This document shows, piece by piece, positions 23,628-33,039 of a stretch of 64,000 bases of DNA. The DNA lies in assembly GCF_900094575.1 (NCBI RefSeq), contig NZ_FMAE01000012.1, positions 62,001 through 126,000 on the forward strand. Direction: 5' to 3'. The notes under the pieces are model-generated. The model was not told the origin of the DNA, ran no database searches, and worked only from the letters and a program-made list of their open reading frames with translations. The stretch's first letter is position 1. Each line of letters opens with the position of its first letter. A program made the translations under genes and the position numbers. Source of the stretch: Bradyrhizobium yuanmingense (GTDB taxonomy: Bacteria > Pseudomonadota > Alphaproteobacteria > Rhizobiales > Xanthobacteraceae).

Positions 23628-25108
23628 TTGCCCCCTCCCCGGGCGCGATGAACCAGCGCCGTCGTGCTGAAGCCCTGGAGGATGTCGACCAGCACGACCG
23701 CCCCGCCCGCGGCCTCGACCACCTCATGGCCGACGACCTGTTCGCGTGTGTAATCGCCGCCCTTCACCAGCACGCCGGGGTTGATCCTGGTGATCAGGTC
23801 GATCGGCGTGTCTTCCGTGAAGATGACGACGAGATCGACGGCCTCCAGTGCGGCGAGCACCTCGGCACGCGCGCGCTCGTCCTGGACCGGACGATCGGCA
23901 CCTTTCAGCCGCCGCACCGAGGCGTCGCTGTTGAGCCCCACGATCAGGCGGTCGCAGGCGGCGCGCGCCGCGGTCAGCACCTTGACGTGGCCGGGATGAA
24001 GGATGTCGAAACAGCCGTTGGTGAAGCCGACGCGCAGGCCCTGCCTTTTCCATTCGGCGAGCTGCGCGTCGAGTGCTGCCGGGTCGAGCACGATCTTCTC
24101 TTCGGCCGCGAGCGTGGCATGCGGCAGGATCTTGCGTCGCAGCTCGGCCGCGCTGACGCTGGCGGTGCCCTGCTTGCCGACCGCGACGGCGGCGGCGGCG
24201 TTGGCCATGCGCAGTGCCGTGTCCCAGTCCGCGCCGGCCGCGAGCGACACCGCAACCGCAGCGGCGACGGTGTCACCGGCGCCCGAGACGTCGCGCACCT
24301 TCACCGGGACGGCCGGCACGTGGACGGCCCCGCCATTCCGCGGCACCAAGGTCATGCCGTGCTCGCCCTGGGTGACCAGGATCGCCTCGCAATCGGCGAG
24401 CCGCATCACGTCCTCGCTGGCCTCGACGATGCTCTGCACCGTGTCGGCGCGGCTGCGGGTCGCTTCCGAGAATTCCTTGCGGTTGGGCGTGAGCAGCGTG
24501 GCGCCGCGATAGATCGCCCAGTTCAGGCTCTTGGGATCGACGATGACGGGCTTGCCGAGCTTGCGCGCGGCATCGATGGTGTGGCGGATCACGCGAGCCG
24601 TCAGCACGCCCTTGGCATAGTCGGACAGCAGCACGATGTCGGCGCGCGCGATCTGCGGCAGGATCGCGTCGATCAACTTCGTTTCGATCTCGTCGGACGC
24701 AGCCAGCGCCTGCTCCCAATCCGCGCGCAGCATGTGCGTGGAAAAATGTTCGGAGACGAAGCGGACTTTTCGCGTGGTCGGCCGCCAGGCGTCGCGCACC
24801 AGCACGCTCTCGATGCCGGCTTGATCATTGAGCGCGGCCTCGAGCCGCGTGCCGGCCTCGTCCTCGCCGATGAGACCGACGAAGATGCAGCGCGCGCCGA
24901 GCGAAGCGACGTTGCGCGCGACGTTGCCGGCGCCGCCGACGTGGATCTCGCTGCGCTGGGCGGCGATGACGGGCGCCGGCGCTTCCGGCGAGATCCGCGA
25001 CACCTCGCCGTAGACGAACTCGTCCAGCATGATGTCGCCGATGCACAGCACCGTACGGCCTGAGATGGCTTGCGCGAGGGCATCGAAATCGAGAATGGGC
25101 GTCGGCAT
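23624..25108 (-). CDS. hldE: Bifunctional heptose-7-phosphate kinase / heptose-1-phosphate adenylyltransferase
   Basis: A 494-aa two-domain enzyme of ADP-heptose synthesis. The N-terminal ribokinase-like domain shows GDIMLDEFVYGEVSRISPEA, VGGAGNVARNVASLGA and the catalytic DVSGAGDTVAAA. The C-terminal nucleotidyltransferase domain begins FTNGCFDILHPGHVKVLTAA and contains VKGGDYTREQVVG. It acts before HldD, whose gene lies immediately upstream on the same strand (13-nt gap). ATG 25108 is chosen; earlier in-frame starts would overlap hldD. Confidence 0.95.
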   Translation of the reverse strand: MPTPILDFDALAQAISGRTVLCIGDIMLDEFVYGEVSRISPEAPAPVIAAQRSEIHVGGAGNVARNVASLGARCIFVGLIGEDEAGTRLEAALNDQAGIESVLVRDAWRPTTRKVRFVSEHFSTHMLRADWEQALAASDEIETKLIDAILPQIARADIVLLSDYAKGVLTARVIRHTIDAARKLGKPVIVDPKSLNWAIYRGATLLTPNRKEFSEATRSRADTVQSIVEASEDVMRLADCEAILVTQGEHGMTLVPRNGGAVHVPAVPVKVRDVSGAGDTVAAAVAVSLAAGADWDTALRMANAAAAVAVGKQGTASVSAAELRRKILPHATLAAEEKIVLDPAALDAQLAEWKRQGLRVGFTNGCFDILHPGHVKVLTAARAACDRLIVGLNSDASVRRLKGADRPVQDERARAEVLAALEAVDLVVIFTEDTPIDLITRINPGVLVKGGDYTREQVVGHEVVEAAGGAVVLVDILQGFSTTALVHRARGGGK

Positions 25109-25121
25109 GGTCGAAAGGGCC

Positions 25122-26102
25122 TCAGCGAAAGCGGTCGGGCCGGTCGAGATAATCCCCGACATAGGCCTTCACCGCGTCCTCGAGCGTCGTGAAGCCGCCG
25201 TTATAGCCGGCGCGGAGCAGACGATCGACCTCGCTCTGGGTGAAATACTGGTAAGCGCCGCGGATCTGCTCGGGCATGTCGATGTATTCGATGTTGGGAC
25301 TGGTGCCGAGCGCCGCATAGGCAGCCAGCATGAGGTCCTTGAAGCTGCGCGCCTTGCCGGTGCCGACGTTGAACAGGCCGGACACCGACGGCGTCGCGAG
25401 CAGCCAAAGAACCACGCGCGCGACATCGTCGACATAGATGAAATCGCGACGCTGATCGCCGTCGGCGATGCCCTCGCGATGCGACTTGAACAGCTGCACG
25501 ACGCGGCCTGCCCTGACGTCGTCGAAGCGCCGCGCCAGCACGCTCATCATCGAGCCTTTGTGATATTCGTTCGGCCCGAACACGTTGAAGAATTTCAGGC
25601 CGGCCCATTGCGGCGGGAGCCGATCGCCGCGCGCCACACGTTCGGCGACAGCGAGATCGAACAGGTGCTTGCTCCAGCCGTAGAGATTCATAGGCCGCAA
25701 CTTCTTCAGCGCCGGCAGCGAGGAATCGTCGTCGAAGCCTTCCGTGCCGTCGCCATAGGTCGCCGCCGAGGACGCGTAGATGAACGGCACGGCATTCATC
25801 GTGCACCAGTCCAGCAGGCGCATCGACAGGCGGAAATTGGTCTCGACGACGAGATCACCGTCGGTCGCCGTGGTCGCGGAAATCGCCCCGAGATGGATCA
25901 TGGCCTCCAGCTTGCGGCCCTTCAGCCAGTCCATCAGCTCGGTCGGGGGAACGATATCCACAAGCTGCCGCTTGGCGAGATTGCGCCATTTGCCTTCGGT
26001 TCCGAGGAGATCGCAGATCACGACGTCGCTGCGACCGGCCTCGTTCAGCGCGGCCACGACATTCGATCCGATAAAACCGGCCCCGCCGGTCACCAGCAAC
26101 AT
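25122..26102 (-). CDS. hldD: ADP-L-glycero-D-manno-heptose 6-epimerase
   Basis: A 326-aa SDR with MLLVTGGAGFIGSNVVAALN, DLLGTEGKWRNLAKRQLVDI (a typical HldD segment), active site LYGWSKHLFD and KFFNVFGPNEYHKGSMMSV. It makes the ADP-L,D-heptose used by WaaF. The first gene of the minus-strand run hldD-hldE-waaL-dehydratase-reductase, it is divergent from waaF, so their promoters share 26103-26260. Confidence 0.95.
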   Translation of the reverse strand: MLLVTGGAGFIGSNVVAALNEAGRSDVVICDLLGTEGKWRNLAKRQLVDIVPPTELMDWLKGRKLEAMIHLGAISATTATDGDLVVETNFRLSMRLLDWCTMNAVPFIYASSAATYGDGTEGFDDDSSLPALKKLRPMNLYGWSKHLFDLAVAERVARGDRLPPQWAGLKFFNVFGPNEYHKGSMMSVLARRFDDVRAGRVVQLFKSHREGIADGDQRRDFIYVDDVARVVLWLLATPSVSGLFNVGTGKARSFKDLMLAAYAALGTSPNIEYIDMPEQIRGAYQYFTQSEVDRLLRAGYNGGFTTLEDAVKAYVGDYLDRPDRFR

Positions 26103-26260
26103 TCCACCTACCTGCCCGATTTTAGGTGCCCGATCCTGCCCTAGCGCATGATCCGCCAAAGTGTAAGCTGTTTTGGGATTGCTCTTCTGCCGCCTTTACC
26201 TGCCGGCCCGGAGCGGCTAACCGAGCCGCCATATCGGCACGTGGTCGGCCCTCATAACGA

Positions 26261-27322
26261 ATGAATATTGATTCGCAACTTGGTAGTGATGCAGATCGGA
26301 GCGACACACGCCCGATCCTGATCGTCCCCTACATGTGGATCGGCGATTTCGTGCGGAATCACACCGTCGTGCGGGTCCTGAAGGAGCGCTGGCCGAACCG
26401 GCCGGTCGATCTCCTCACCACCTCCCTGTGCGCCCCGCTGGTGGACTACATGCCCGGGGTGCGCGCCGGCATCGTCTGGGATATGCCGCGCAGCCGGCTG
26501 GCCGTCGCACGCCAGTTCGGCTTGGCAGGGCTGCTGCGGAAACAGAATTACGGCACTGCCCTGGTGCTGCCCCGGACCTGGAAAGCGGCCATCGCGCCGG
26601 CACTCGCCGGTATTCCTGAACGGATCGGCTTCGTCGGCGAGTTCCGGTTCGGCCTGCTCAACCGCTGGCGCTGGGGTGAGAAGAAGCTGCCCCGCTTCAT
26701 CGACAAGAACGCCGCCCTCGCCCAGCCCGACGGCGCGCCCCTGCCCGCGGAATGGCCGGTACCGCAACTGCGCGTCCCGGCCGAGGAGATCGCCCGGTGG
26801 CGCGAGGCCAATGGTCTCGGTGCCGGCGCTGCGGTGGCACTCGCCCCGGGCTCGGTCGGCGTCTCCAAGCGCTGGACCTCTTATCCCGAAGCCGCCCGCC
26901 TGCTGGTCGAGCGCGGCCTCGAGGTCTGGGTGGTCGGCGGTCCCGCCGAAAAGGAGCTCGCCCAGGAGATCGTCGCCGCCGGCGGCCCGGGCGTCCGCGA
27001 TCTCACCGGCTCGGACTTGCGCAACGGCATCCTCGCCATGGCCGCCGCCGGCGTTGCCATCTCCAACGATTCCGGCCTGATGCACATCGCAGCCGCCCTG
27101 GGCACGCCGACCATGGGCATCTTCGGTCCCACCAGCCCCTATCTCTGGGCCCCGCTGAACGGCCTCGCCGCGACACTGGTGCAGGACAAGGAAAAGCTGT
27201 CCTGCCAGCCCTGCCAGAGCACGGTCTGCAAGGTGAACGACCACCGCTGCATGCGGAATATTGCGGCAAGCGAGGTGGTGGGGATTGCGGAGAGGGTGCT
27301 GGGGGAAGCGGGAAGCGGGTGA
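26261..27322 (+). CDS. waaF: ADP-heptose:LPS heptosyltransferase (WaaF/RfaF-like)
   Basis: A 353-aa GT-B glycosyltransferase of family GT9. Signatures are PYMWIGDFVRNHTVVRVLKE at the N-terminus, VALAPGSVGVSKRWTSYPEA, AISNDSGLMHIAAALGTPTM and GIFGPTSPYLWAP. It transfers heptose to the inner core of LPS and is divergent from hldD, consistent with core assembly. A four-cysteine C-terminal stretch (KLSCQPCQSTVCKVNDHRCM) is seen in many WaaF proteins. Confidence 0.93.
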   Translation: MNIDSQLGSDADRSDTRPILIVPYMWIGDFVRNHTVVRVLKERWPNRPVDLLTTSLCAPLVDYMPGVRAGIVWDMPRSRLAVARQFGLAGLLRKQNYGTALVLPRTWKAAIAPALAGIPERIGFVGEFRFGLLNRWRWGEKKLPRFIDKNAALAQPDGAPLPAEWPVPQLRVPAEEIARWREANGLGAGAAVALAPGSVGVSKRWTSYPEAARLLVERGLEVWVVGGPAEKELAQEIVAAGGPGVRDLTGSDLRNGILAMAAAGVAISNDSGLMHIAAALGTPTMGIFGPTSPYLWAPLNGLAATLVQDKEKLSCQPCQSTVCKVNDHRCMRNIAASEVVGIAERVLGEAGSG

Positions 27323-27507
27323 CGAACTGAGGCGATCGTGGCTCGGGCCGATGATGACATCCTGCCACTGTTTTGCCCGACGAGTCAAAATTCGTTCGAA
27401 AAATCCGCAATCTCTCGAACTCTCCGCCAACTCCTTGATTTTGCTGACCCCGGCTACTGTGCATGGGGTTGTTTTCGCGGTTTTGTTTGCGACAGACGAA
27501 AACGGCC

Positions 27508-28557
27508 TCAGAGCAGCGGCCGATAGACCGCGCCGATCCGCGCCGCCTCGGCATCGAGGCTGAACTTCTCGAGCACCCGCGCCCGCCCGCGCTCACCCAT
27601 CGCGGTCGCCGCAGCCACATCACGCATCAGCGGCTCGAGCGCCGCAGCGAGCGCGTCGGCATCTCCCGTCGGGATCAGCACGCCGGTGACACCATCCTCG
27701 ACGACGAGCTCCGCCGCGCCGGCGCGTGCGGCCACGAGCGCGCTGCCGGCCGCCATCGCCTCGATCAGCGTCAGACCAAAGCCTTCGTTGCGCGAAGTGA
27801 AGGCGTAGATGGTCAGGCGCTGATACCAGCACTGCACTGCTTCGATCGGCAGCTCGCCGGTGATGACGATGCGCGACTGCAGGTTTGCTGCCTCGATGCG
27901 CTTCTTCAGGTCGTTGGCAAAGGGCGTCTGCTCGGCCGTCACCTGCCCGACGATGACAGCGGTGAAATCCGGATAGCGCGGCAGCAGCCGGCACATCGCA
28001 TCGACGAACAGGTCGGTGCCCTTCTGCGCCCGCACGCGGCCGAAACAGCCGATGGCGTAGCGGCCCGGCAGGCCGCTTTCGGCAAAGGCCGCAGCGCGGT
28101 CCTGGGGCGGCGCATAGACGTCGGTGTCGACGCCGTGCGGGATCACCGTCGCCGTCACCTTCAGGAACGAGGCCGAGATGTCGCTCGTCGCGATGATCGC
28201 ATCCATCTGTCGGATCAGCCAGCGCGTGATCCAGCTATGGTGCCGCTGCGCCGCCGAGGTGAACACGAGCTTGAGCGGCCAGCCGAGCGCGCGCAAGCCA
28301 ACGCCCGCGATCATCTCGTTGTTGCGGCGCGCATGCCAGATCACAGGCCGCTTGCGGCGCCAGAGCTTGAGGAGATCTCCGATGCTCAGGCGCGCGATCC
28401 CCGCCGGCGCGTCCGAGCCGAACCAGGCGGCGCGGTACAGCTTTGCCAGCCGCGGCGCCACCATCCGGTTGGTCGCGGTGACCCCGGAATAGCGCCTGTG
28501 CAGATTTGGCACGATCAATTCGAGATCGCCGGGGAAACCCGCCACGTCACACTCCAT
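27508..28557 (-). CDS. Glycosyltransferase family 4 (GT-B fold)
   Basis: A 349-aa retaining glycosyltransferase. The C-terminal half shows HGVDTDVYAPPQDRAAAFAE, IGCFGRVRAQKGTDLFVDAM and SRNEGFGLTLIEAMAAGSAL, the EX7E nucleotide-sugar site. It resembles LPS core mannosyl/galactosyl transferases (LpsD/LpcC types) found with waaF in rhizobia, but donor and acceptor are not decided. It converges with waaF over 185 nt of moderately AT-rich DNA. Confidence 0.87.
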   Translation of the reverse strand: MECDVAGFPGDLELIVPNLHRRYSGVTATNRMVAPRLAKLYRAAWFGSDAPAGIARLSIGDLLKLWRRKRPVIWHARRNNEMIAGVGLRALGWPLKLVFTSAAQRHHSWITRWLIRQMDAIIATSDISASFLKVTATVIPHGVDTDVYAPPQDRAAAFAESGLPGRYAIGCFGRVRAQKGTDLFVDAMCRLLPRYPDFTAVIVGQVTAEQTPFANDLKKRIEAANLQSRIVITGELPIEAVQCWYQRLTIYAFTSRNEGFGLTLIEAMAAGSALVAARAGAAELVVEDGVTGVLIPTGDADALAAALEPLMRDVAAATAMGERGRARVLEKFSLDAEAARIGAVYRPLL

Positions 28558-28671
28558 TTCGCAAAGTCCCTATACGCAACATTAAGCATAGTGACCAGTT
28601 CAGCCGCTCCGATACCCCCTCTTCACCACGCAAGCGCTAGCCTTGCGCGTTGATCGAAGACGGGTGAGATC

Positions 28672-29685
28672 ATGACTGTGCTAGTCACCGGCGGCGCCGG
28701 CTATATTGGAAGTCATACGGTCCTGGCGCTGGCGGAAGCCGGCGAGGACGTCGTCGTGATCGACGATCTCTCCACCGGTTTCTCGGCCTACCTTCCCGAA
28801 GGCGTGCCGCTGTTCATCGGCGATGCCGGCGACGAGAACCTGCTCGAAGGCGTGATCGCCCAGCACGACATCGAGAGCATCATCCATTTCGCAGGCTCGG
28901 TGGTCGTGCCGGATTCGATGCGCGATCCGCTCGGCTATTACCGCAACAACTTCACCACCGCGCGCAACCTGCTCAACGTCGCGGTCAAGCGCGGCATTGG
29001 CCGTTTCATCTTTTCCTCGACCGCTGCGGTCTACGGCAATCCGGACCAGGTGCCGGTGCCCGAGCACGCGCCGACGCGGCCGCTGTCGCCTTACGGCTCC
29101 TCGAAGCTGATGACCGAGATCATGCTGCACGACGTTGCAGCCGCCTACGGCATGCAATACGTGACCTTGCGTTACTTCAACGTCGCCGGCGCCGATCCGC
29201 AGGCGCGCATTGGGCTAGCCACCGTCGGCGCCACGCACCTGCTCAAGATCGCGGTGGAAGCCGCCACCGGCCAGCGCGCCAAGATCGACGTGTTCGGCAC
29301 CGACTATCCGACCCCGGACGGCAGCTGCATCCGCGACTTCATCCACGTCACGGACCTGTCGCAGGCCCATCGCTCGGCACTCGCTTATCTGCGCAATGGC
29401 GGCGCCTCGTCCACGCTCAATTGCGGCTATGGCCGCGGCTATTCGGTGCTGGAGACCATCGACGCGGTGCGCCGGGTTTCGGGCCGCAGCTTCGCCGTGC
29501 AATACGCCCCGCGCCGGCCCGGCGACATCATGACCATGGTCGCCGACACCAGCCGCATCCGCAGCCTGCTCGACTGGCGGCCGCAATACGACGACCTCGA
29601 GACCATCGCAGCCCATGCGCTGGCCTGGGAGGACAAGTTGTTCCGCGAGCGCCACGGCGAGCTCCGCCACGCCGCCTCCGCCTAG
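28672..29685 (+). CDS. galE: UDP-glucose 4-epimerase
   Basis: A 337-aa SDR with MTVLVTGGAGYIGSHTVLAL, IIHFAGSVVVPDSMRDPLGY, active site SPYGSSKLMTEIML and CIRDFIHVTDLSQAH, all strong GalE signatures. It interconverts UDP-glucose and UDP-galactose for LPS and exopolysaccharide. It precedes the ABC exporter by about 120 nt, with a CAAGCCC/GGGCTTG hairpin in between that lacks a T run. Confidence 0.93.
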   Translation: MTVLVTGGAGYIGSHTVLALAEAGEDVVVIDDLSTGFSAYLPEGVPLFIGDAGDENLLEGVIAQHDIESIIHFAGSVVVPDSMRDPLGYYRNNFTTARNLLNVAVKRGIGRFIFSSTAAVYGNPDQVPVPEHAPTRPLSPYGSSKLMTEIMLHDVAAAYGMQYVTLRYFNVAGADPQARIGLATVGATHLLKIAVEAATGQRAKIDVFGTDYPTPDGSCIRDFIHVTDLSQAHRSALAYLRNGGASSTLNCGYGRGYSVLETIDAVRRVSGRSFAVQYAPRRPGDIMTMVADTSRIRSLLDWRPQYDDLETIAAHALAWEDKLFRERHGELRHAASA

Positions 29686-29804
29686 AATCATCCCAAGCGC
29701 AAGCCCTTAATTGGGCTTGAAAAACCCGGCTTGAGCGGGCACAGAGGCCCATCGATCCCTGACGCGCGGGCAGGCTTTTGTCCTGCGCCGTCAATGGACA
29801 CCGG

Positions 29805-31607
29805 ATGGCCCAGTTTCCAAAGAAAATCACCGACGATCCCTACGCGGCAGCGGTCCTGATTCGCCGCCTGATCACGGAACAGGGAATCATCTACTGGCGG
29901 CGCTACCTCGTGGCCTTCGCGCTGATGGCGCTGGCGGCCGGTGCGACCGCAGGCGCGACCTACGTGCTCGGCCAGGTCATCAACCAGGCCTATGTCGACA
30001 AGAACATCCCGGGCATCGCGATGTTTTCGGGGATCACGGTCGTTCTGCTCTTCATCAAAGGCGTGGCGACCTACGGCCACATGGTGATCCTGACCAAGAT
30101 CAGCAACGCCATCCTCGCCACCAACCAGCGCCAGCTGTTCGCCAAGCTGATGCGCGAGAGCGTCGGCTTCTTTTCCGAGCGGCACTCCTCCGAATTCCTG
30201 GCGCGGCTGACCGCCGGCGCCAAGTCGATCACCGACGTCCTCAACATGCTGGTCAACGCCGTCGGGCGCGACCTCCTGATGCTGCTCGCCATGATCGGCG
30301 TGATGGTGTGGCAGGATCCGCTGATGTCGTTCATCGGCCTCGTCGCAGTGCCCCCGGCGATGCTGGTGCTGCGCAAGCTGGTCAAGCGCATCAAGGGCCT
30401 CGCCTTCAACCAGTTCACCGGCACCGCCGACATCATGGAGACGATGCAGGAATCGCTTCAGGGCATCCGCACCGTCAAGGCGTTCACGCTCGAAGAGACC
30501 ATGCAGAGGCGCATCGACGAGAACATCGCGGTCGTCGAACGCAACGCCAACAAGATGGCCCGCGTCGCCAACCGCTCCAACCCGCTGATGGAGATGCTGG
30601 GCGGCTTCGCCGTCGCGGGCTGCCTGATGTATGGCGGCTATGCCGTGGTCGCGCTGAACGCCACGCCCGGCGCGTTCTTCTCCTTCATGACCGCATTCCT
30701 GATGGCGACCGAGCCGGCCAAGCGGCTGGCCCGGCTCAACATCGATCTCAACAGCCAGCTCGTCGGCGCCCGTATGCTGCTCGAGGTCGTCGACAGCCCC
30801 GCGAGCGAGCAGTCCGACGATGACAAGCCGGCGCTGAAGCTGACAGATGCCCGTATCGAGCTGCGCGATGTCAGTTTCTCCTATCGCTCGGGCGAGACGG
30901 TGCTCAACCGGATGAGCTTCGTCGCGGAGCCCGGCAAGGTGACTGCGCTGGTCGGCCCCTCCGGCGGCGGCAAGTCGACCGTGCTGGGCCTGCTCCTGCG
31001 CTTCTACGAGGTGACGCAGGGCGACATCGTGATCGACGGCCAGCCGATCTCGTCGGTCTCGCGCAAATCACTGCGCGCCCAGACCGCCTATGTCGGCCAG
31101 GACGTCTATCTGTTCCGCGACACCATTCGCAACAACATCGCCTTCGGCAAGCCGGACGCCAGCGAGGACGAGATCGTCGAGGCGGCGAAGGCGGCCTGCG
31201 CGCACGACTTCATCACGGGCTTTCCGCTCGGCTACGACACGCCCGTCGGCGAGCACGGCACCCAGCTCTCGGGCGGACAGCGCCAGCGCATTGCGGTCGC
31301 GCGCGCGCTGCTCAAGAACGCGCCGATCATCCTCCTGGACGAAGCCACTGCCGCGCTCGATTCCGAATCCGAGCGGCAGGTGCAGGAGGCGATCGAGCAT
31401 CTCTGCCAGAACCGCACCACCATCGTGATCGCGCACCGCCTGCACACCATCATGCACGCAGACAGCATCCTGGTTGTCGAAGGCGGCGAGATCGTCGAGC
31501 AGGGCCGCCATGACGAGCTGCTCCGTCGCGGCGGCCGCTATGCCTCGTTCTTCCGCCTGCAGCATCACGACGCCGGCGCTCTGGCGCCGATCAGCGCAAC
31601 CGCATAG
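29805..31607 (+). CDS. ABC exporter, MsbA-like lipid flippase
   Basis: A 600-aa half-transporter: a six-helix type IV exporter domain (about residues 45-330) followed by a nucleotide-binding domain with Walker A VGPSGGGKSTVL, signature QLSGGQRQRIAVARAL, Walker B PIILLDEATAALD and switch histidine VIAHRLHTI. MsbA and related exporters move lipid A-core or glycolipids; proximity to galE, waaF and hldDE supports that. The start is set at ATG 29805; an in-frame TTG at 29778 is less likely. Confidence 0.9.
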   Translation: MAQFPKKITDDPYAAAVLIRRLITEQGIIYWRRYLVAFALMALAAGATAGATYVLGQVINQAYVDKNIPGIAMFSGITVVLLFIKGVATYGHMVILTKISNAILATNQRQLFAKLMRESVGFFSERHSSEFLARLTAGAKSITDVLNMLVNAVGRDLLMLLAMIGVMVWQDPLMSFIGLVAVPPAMLVLRKLVKRIKGLAFNQFTGTADIMETMQESLQGIRTVKAFTLEETMQRRIDENIAVVERNANKMARVANRSNPLMEMLGGFAVAGCLMYGGYAVVALNATPGAFFSFMTAFLMATEPAKRLARLNIDLNSQLVGARMLLEVVDSPASEQSDDDKPALKLTDARIELRDVSFSYRSGETVLNRMSFVAEPGKVTALVGPSGGGKSTVLGLLLRFYEVTQGDIVIDGQPISSVSRKSLRAQTAYVGQDVYLFRDTIRNNIAFGKPDASEDEIVEAAKAACAHDFITGFPLGYDTPVGEHGTQLSGGQRQRIAVARALLKNAPIILLDEATAALDSESERQVQEAIEHLCQNRTTIVIAHRLHTIMHADSILVVEGGEIVEQGRHDELLRRGGRYASFFRLQHHDAGALAPISATA

Positions 31608-31640
31608 AGTTCGTTCCACCTCAAGAGCAGCGAGACCCGC

Positions 31641-32342
31641 ATGAACGCCGCCTCCTACGTCATCCCGCTTCCGCCCCAGGCTTCGCTTCCCGTCGTCGGC
31701 GAGAGCGGCCGTTATCCGGTACGCCGCATCTGGTGCGTCGGCCGCAACTATCTCGAGCACATCCGCGAGATGGGCAATGACGAGCGCGCACCGCCGTTCT
31801 TCTTCGCCAAGCATGCCGACATGCTGGTGCCCGACGGCGCCACCATTCCCTATCCGCCTCTGACCAAGGATCTGCATCACGAGGTCGAGCTGGTCGTCGC
31901 GATGAAGAGCGGTGGACTGAACATTCCCGCCGACAAGGCTCTGGACCACGTCTACGGCTACGCTGTCGGCATCGACCTCACCCGGCGCGATCTCCAGATC
32001 GCATCGCGCAAGAAGGAGCGCCCGTGGGAGATCGGCAAGTCGTTCGACTATTCGGCGCCCTGCTCCGCGCTGCAGCCGGCCTCGAAGATCGGCCATCCCT
32101 CCAAGGGCAAGATCTGGCTGACGGTCAACGGCAAGGAAGCGCAGAAGGGCGACCTCACCGAGTTGATTTGGAACGTGCCCGAGATCATCTGGCAGCTCTC
32201 CCAGCAGGTGAAGCTCGCCGCCGGCGACATCATCATGACCGGCACGCCCGCCGGCGTGTCGCAGCTCCAGCCTGGCGACAAGCTCGAATGCGGCGTCGAC
32301 GGCATCGGCACGCTGAAGGTCAGCATCGGCCAGCCGGAATAA
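31641..32342 (+). CDS. Fumarylacetoacetate hydrolase family protein
   Basis: A 233-aa FAH-fold hydrolase with IWCVGRNYLEHIREMG, PPFFFAKHADMLVPDGATIP, the metal ligands in LHHEVELVV, the GYAVGIDLTRRDLQ segment and IIMTGTPAGVSQLQPGD. Short members of this length often act as acylpyruvases or oxaloacetate decarboxylases; the substrate cannot be assigned. It follows the exporter by 33 nt and may share its transcript, although the functions look unrelated. A strong terminator follows. Confidence 0.9.
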   Translation: MNAASYVIPLPPQASLPVVGESGRYPVRRIWCVGRNYLEHIREMGNDERAPPFFFAKHADMLVPDGATIPYPPLTKDLHHEVELVVAMKSGGLNIPADKALDHVYGYAVGIDLTRRDLQIASRKKERPWEIGKSFDYSAPCSALQPASKIGHPSKGKIWLTVNGKEAQKGDLTELIWNVPEIIWQLSQQVKLAAGDIIMTGTPAGVSQLQPGDKLECGVDGIGTLKVSIGQPE

Positions 32343-32363
32343 GGCTCGCTGCAGCTCGAACTC

Positions 32364-32388
32364 AAAAGGCCCCGGAATGGGGCCTTTT
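32364..32388. terminator. Bidirectional rho-independent terminator
   Basis: AAAAGGCCCC (32364-32373) pairs perfectly with GGGGCCTTTT (32379-32388) over a 5-nt loop. It can stop the hydrolase transcript on the plus strand and the convergent SnoaL-like gene on the minus strand. Confidence 0.88.
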
Positions 32389-32414
32389 GCATGTCGATCG
32401 TGCACGCGGTCGAG

Positions 32415-32921
32415 CTACCAGGCCTTTACCGGCCGATTGGCGTGGCTCGCCTGCGGCACACCGCGATTGAGCGACATGTGCGAATGCACGCACAGCCAGC
32501 CATCGCCGTTCCTCGAAAACACCATCGTCGCGCGGCCTGGGCGCGCGAACGTGCTGCCATCGGGATGATAGCCCGTGCTCGTCCACGGCGCGACGACGGT
32601 TGCCATCATACCGTCCGGTGATGCCAGAACGGAGGTCTGATCGAGGACGAAACGGAAGTCGGTCGTCTTCGGCCAGACATTGTCCCATTGGGTTTTGACC
32701 CATTGATCGAGGCCGGGGATGACGTCGCTATGGGTGCCGAAGGCGAGCACGTCCGGATCGAAGAGCGGCCGCGCCGAGGCGTAATCGACCTCTCGGACAT
32801 AACCCGCGAAGGTGTCCAGCCATCGGCGGAAGAACTGCGTGATCTCAGTATTCGCGGTCGGCAAAGAGGCCATCACCTGCTCCACATTCGGCAACTCAAT
32901 CACGGCGATCTTTGTTGCCAT
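32415..32921 (-). CDS. SnoaL-like / nuclear transport factor 2-fold protein
   Basis: A 168-aa cone-shaped NTF2-like protein with FFRRWLDTFAGYVREVDYAS, VLAFGTHSDVIPGLDQWVKT and a final strand FSRNGDGWLCVHSHMSLNRG, the pattern of ketosteroid isomerase/DUF4440 proteins. Function is unknown; such folds serve as small enzymes or binding proteins. ATG 32921 is chosen, with an internal ATG at about 32873 possible. It is divergent from the Spy-like gene. Confidence 0.78.
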   Translation of the reverse strand: MATKIAVIELPNVEQVMASLPTANTEITQFFRRWLDTFAGYVREVDYASARPLFDPDVLAFGTHSDVIPGLDQWVKTQWDNVWPKTTDFRFVLDQTSVLASPDGMMATVVAPWTSTGYHPDGSTFARPGRATMVFSRNGDGWLCVHSHMSLNRGVPQASHANRPVKAW

Positions 32922-33039
32922 GGGCCGGACGATCCAGCAAGATTTGTGCTCCGGGATCACTCGATCGCGACAGGTGTCACGTCACAGCCGGGTTCGATGC
33001 TTCGACATCGGCCGGCTCCATTTTGTGGGAGCCAGATTC

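Noticed and set aside
29700..29719. CAAGCCC/GGGCTTG hairpin after galE as a terminator
   Set aside because: Stem is perfect, but it is followed by A residues on the plus strand and has no T run in either direction.
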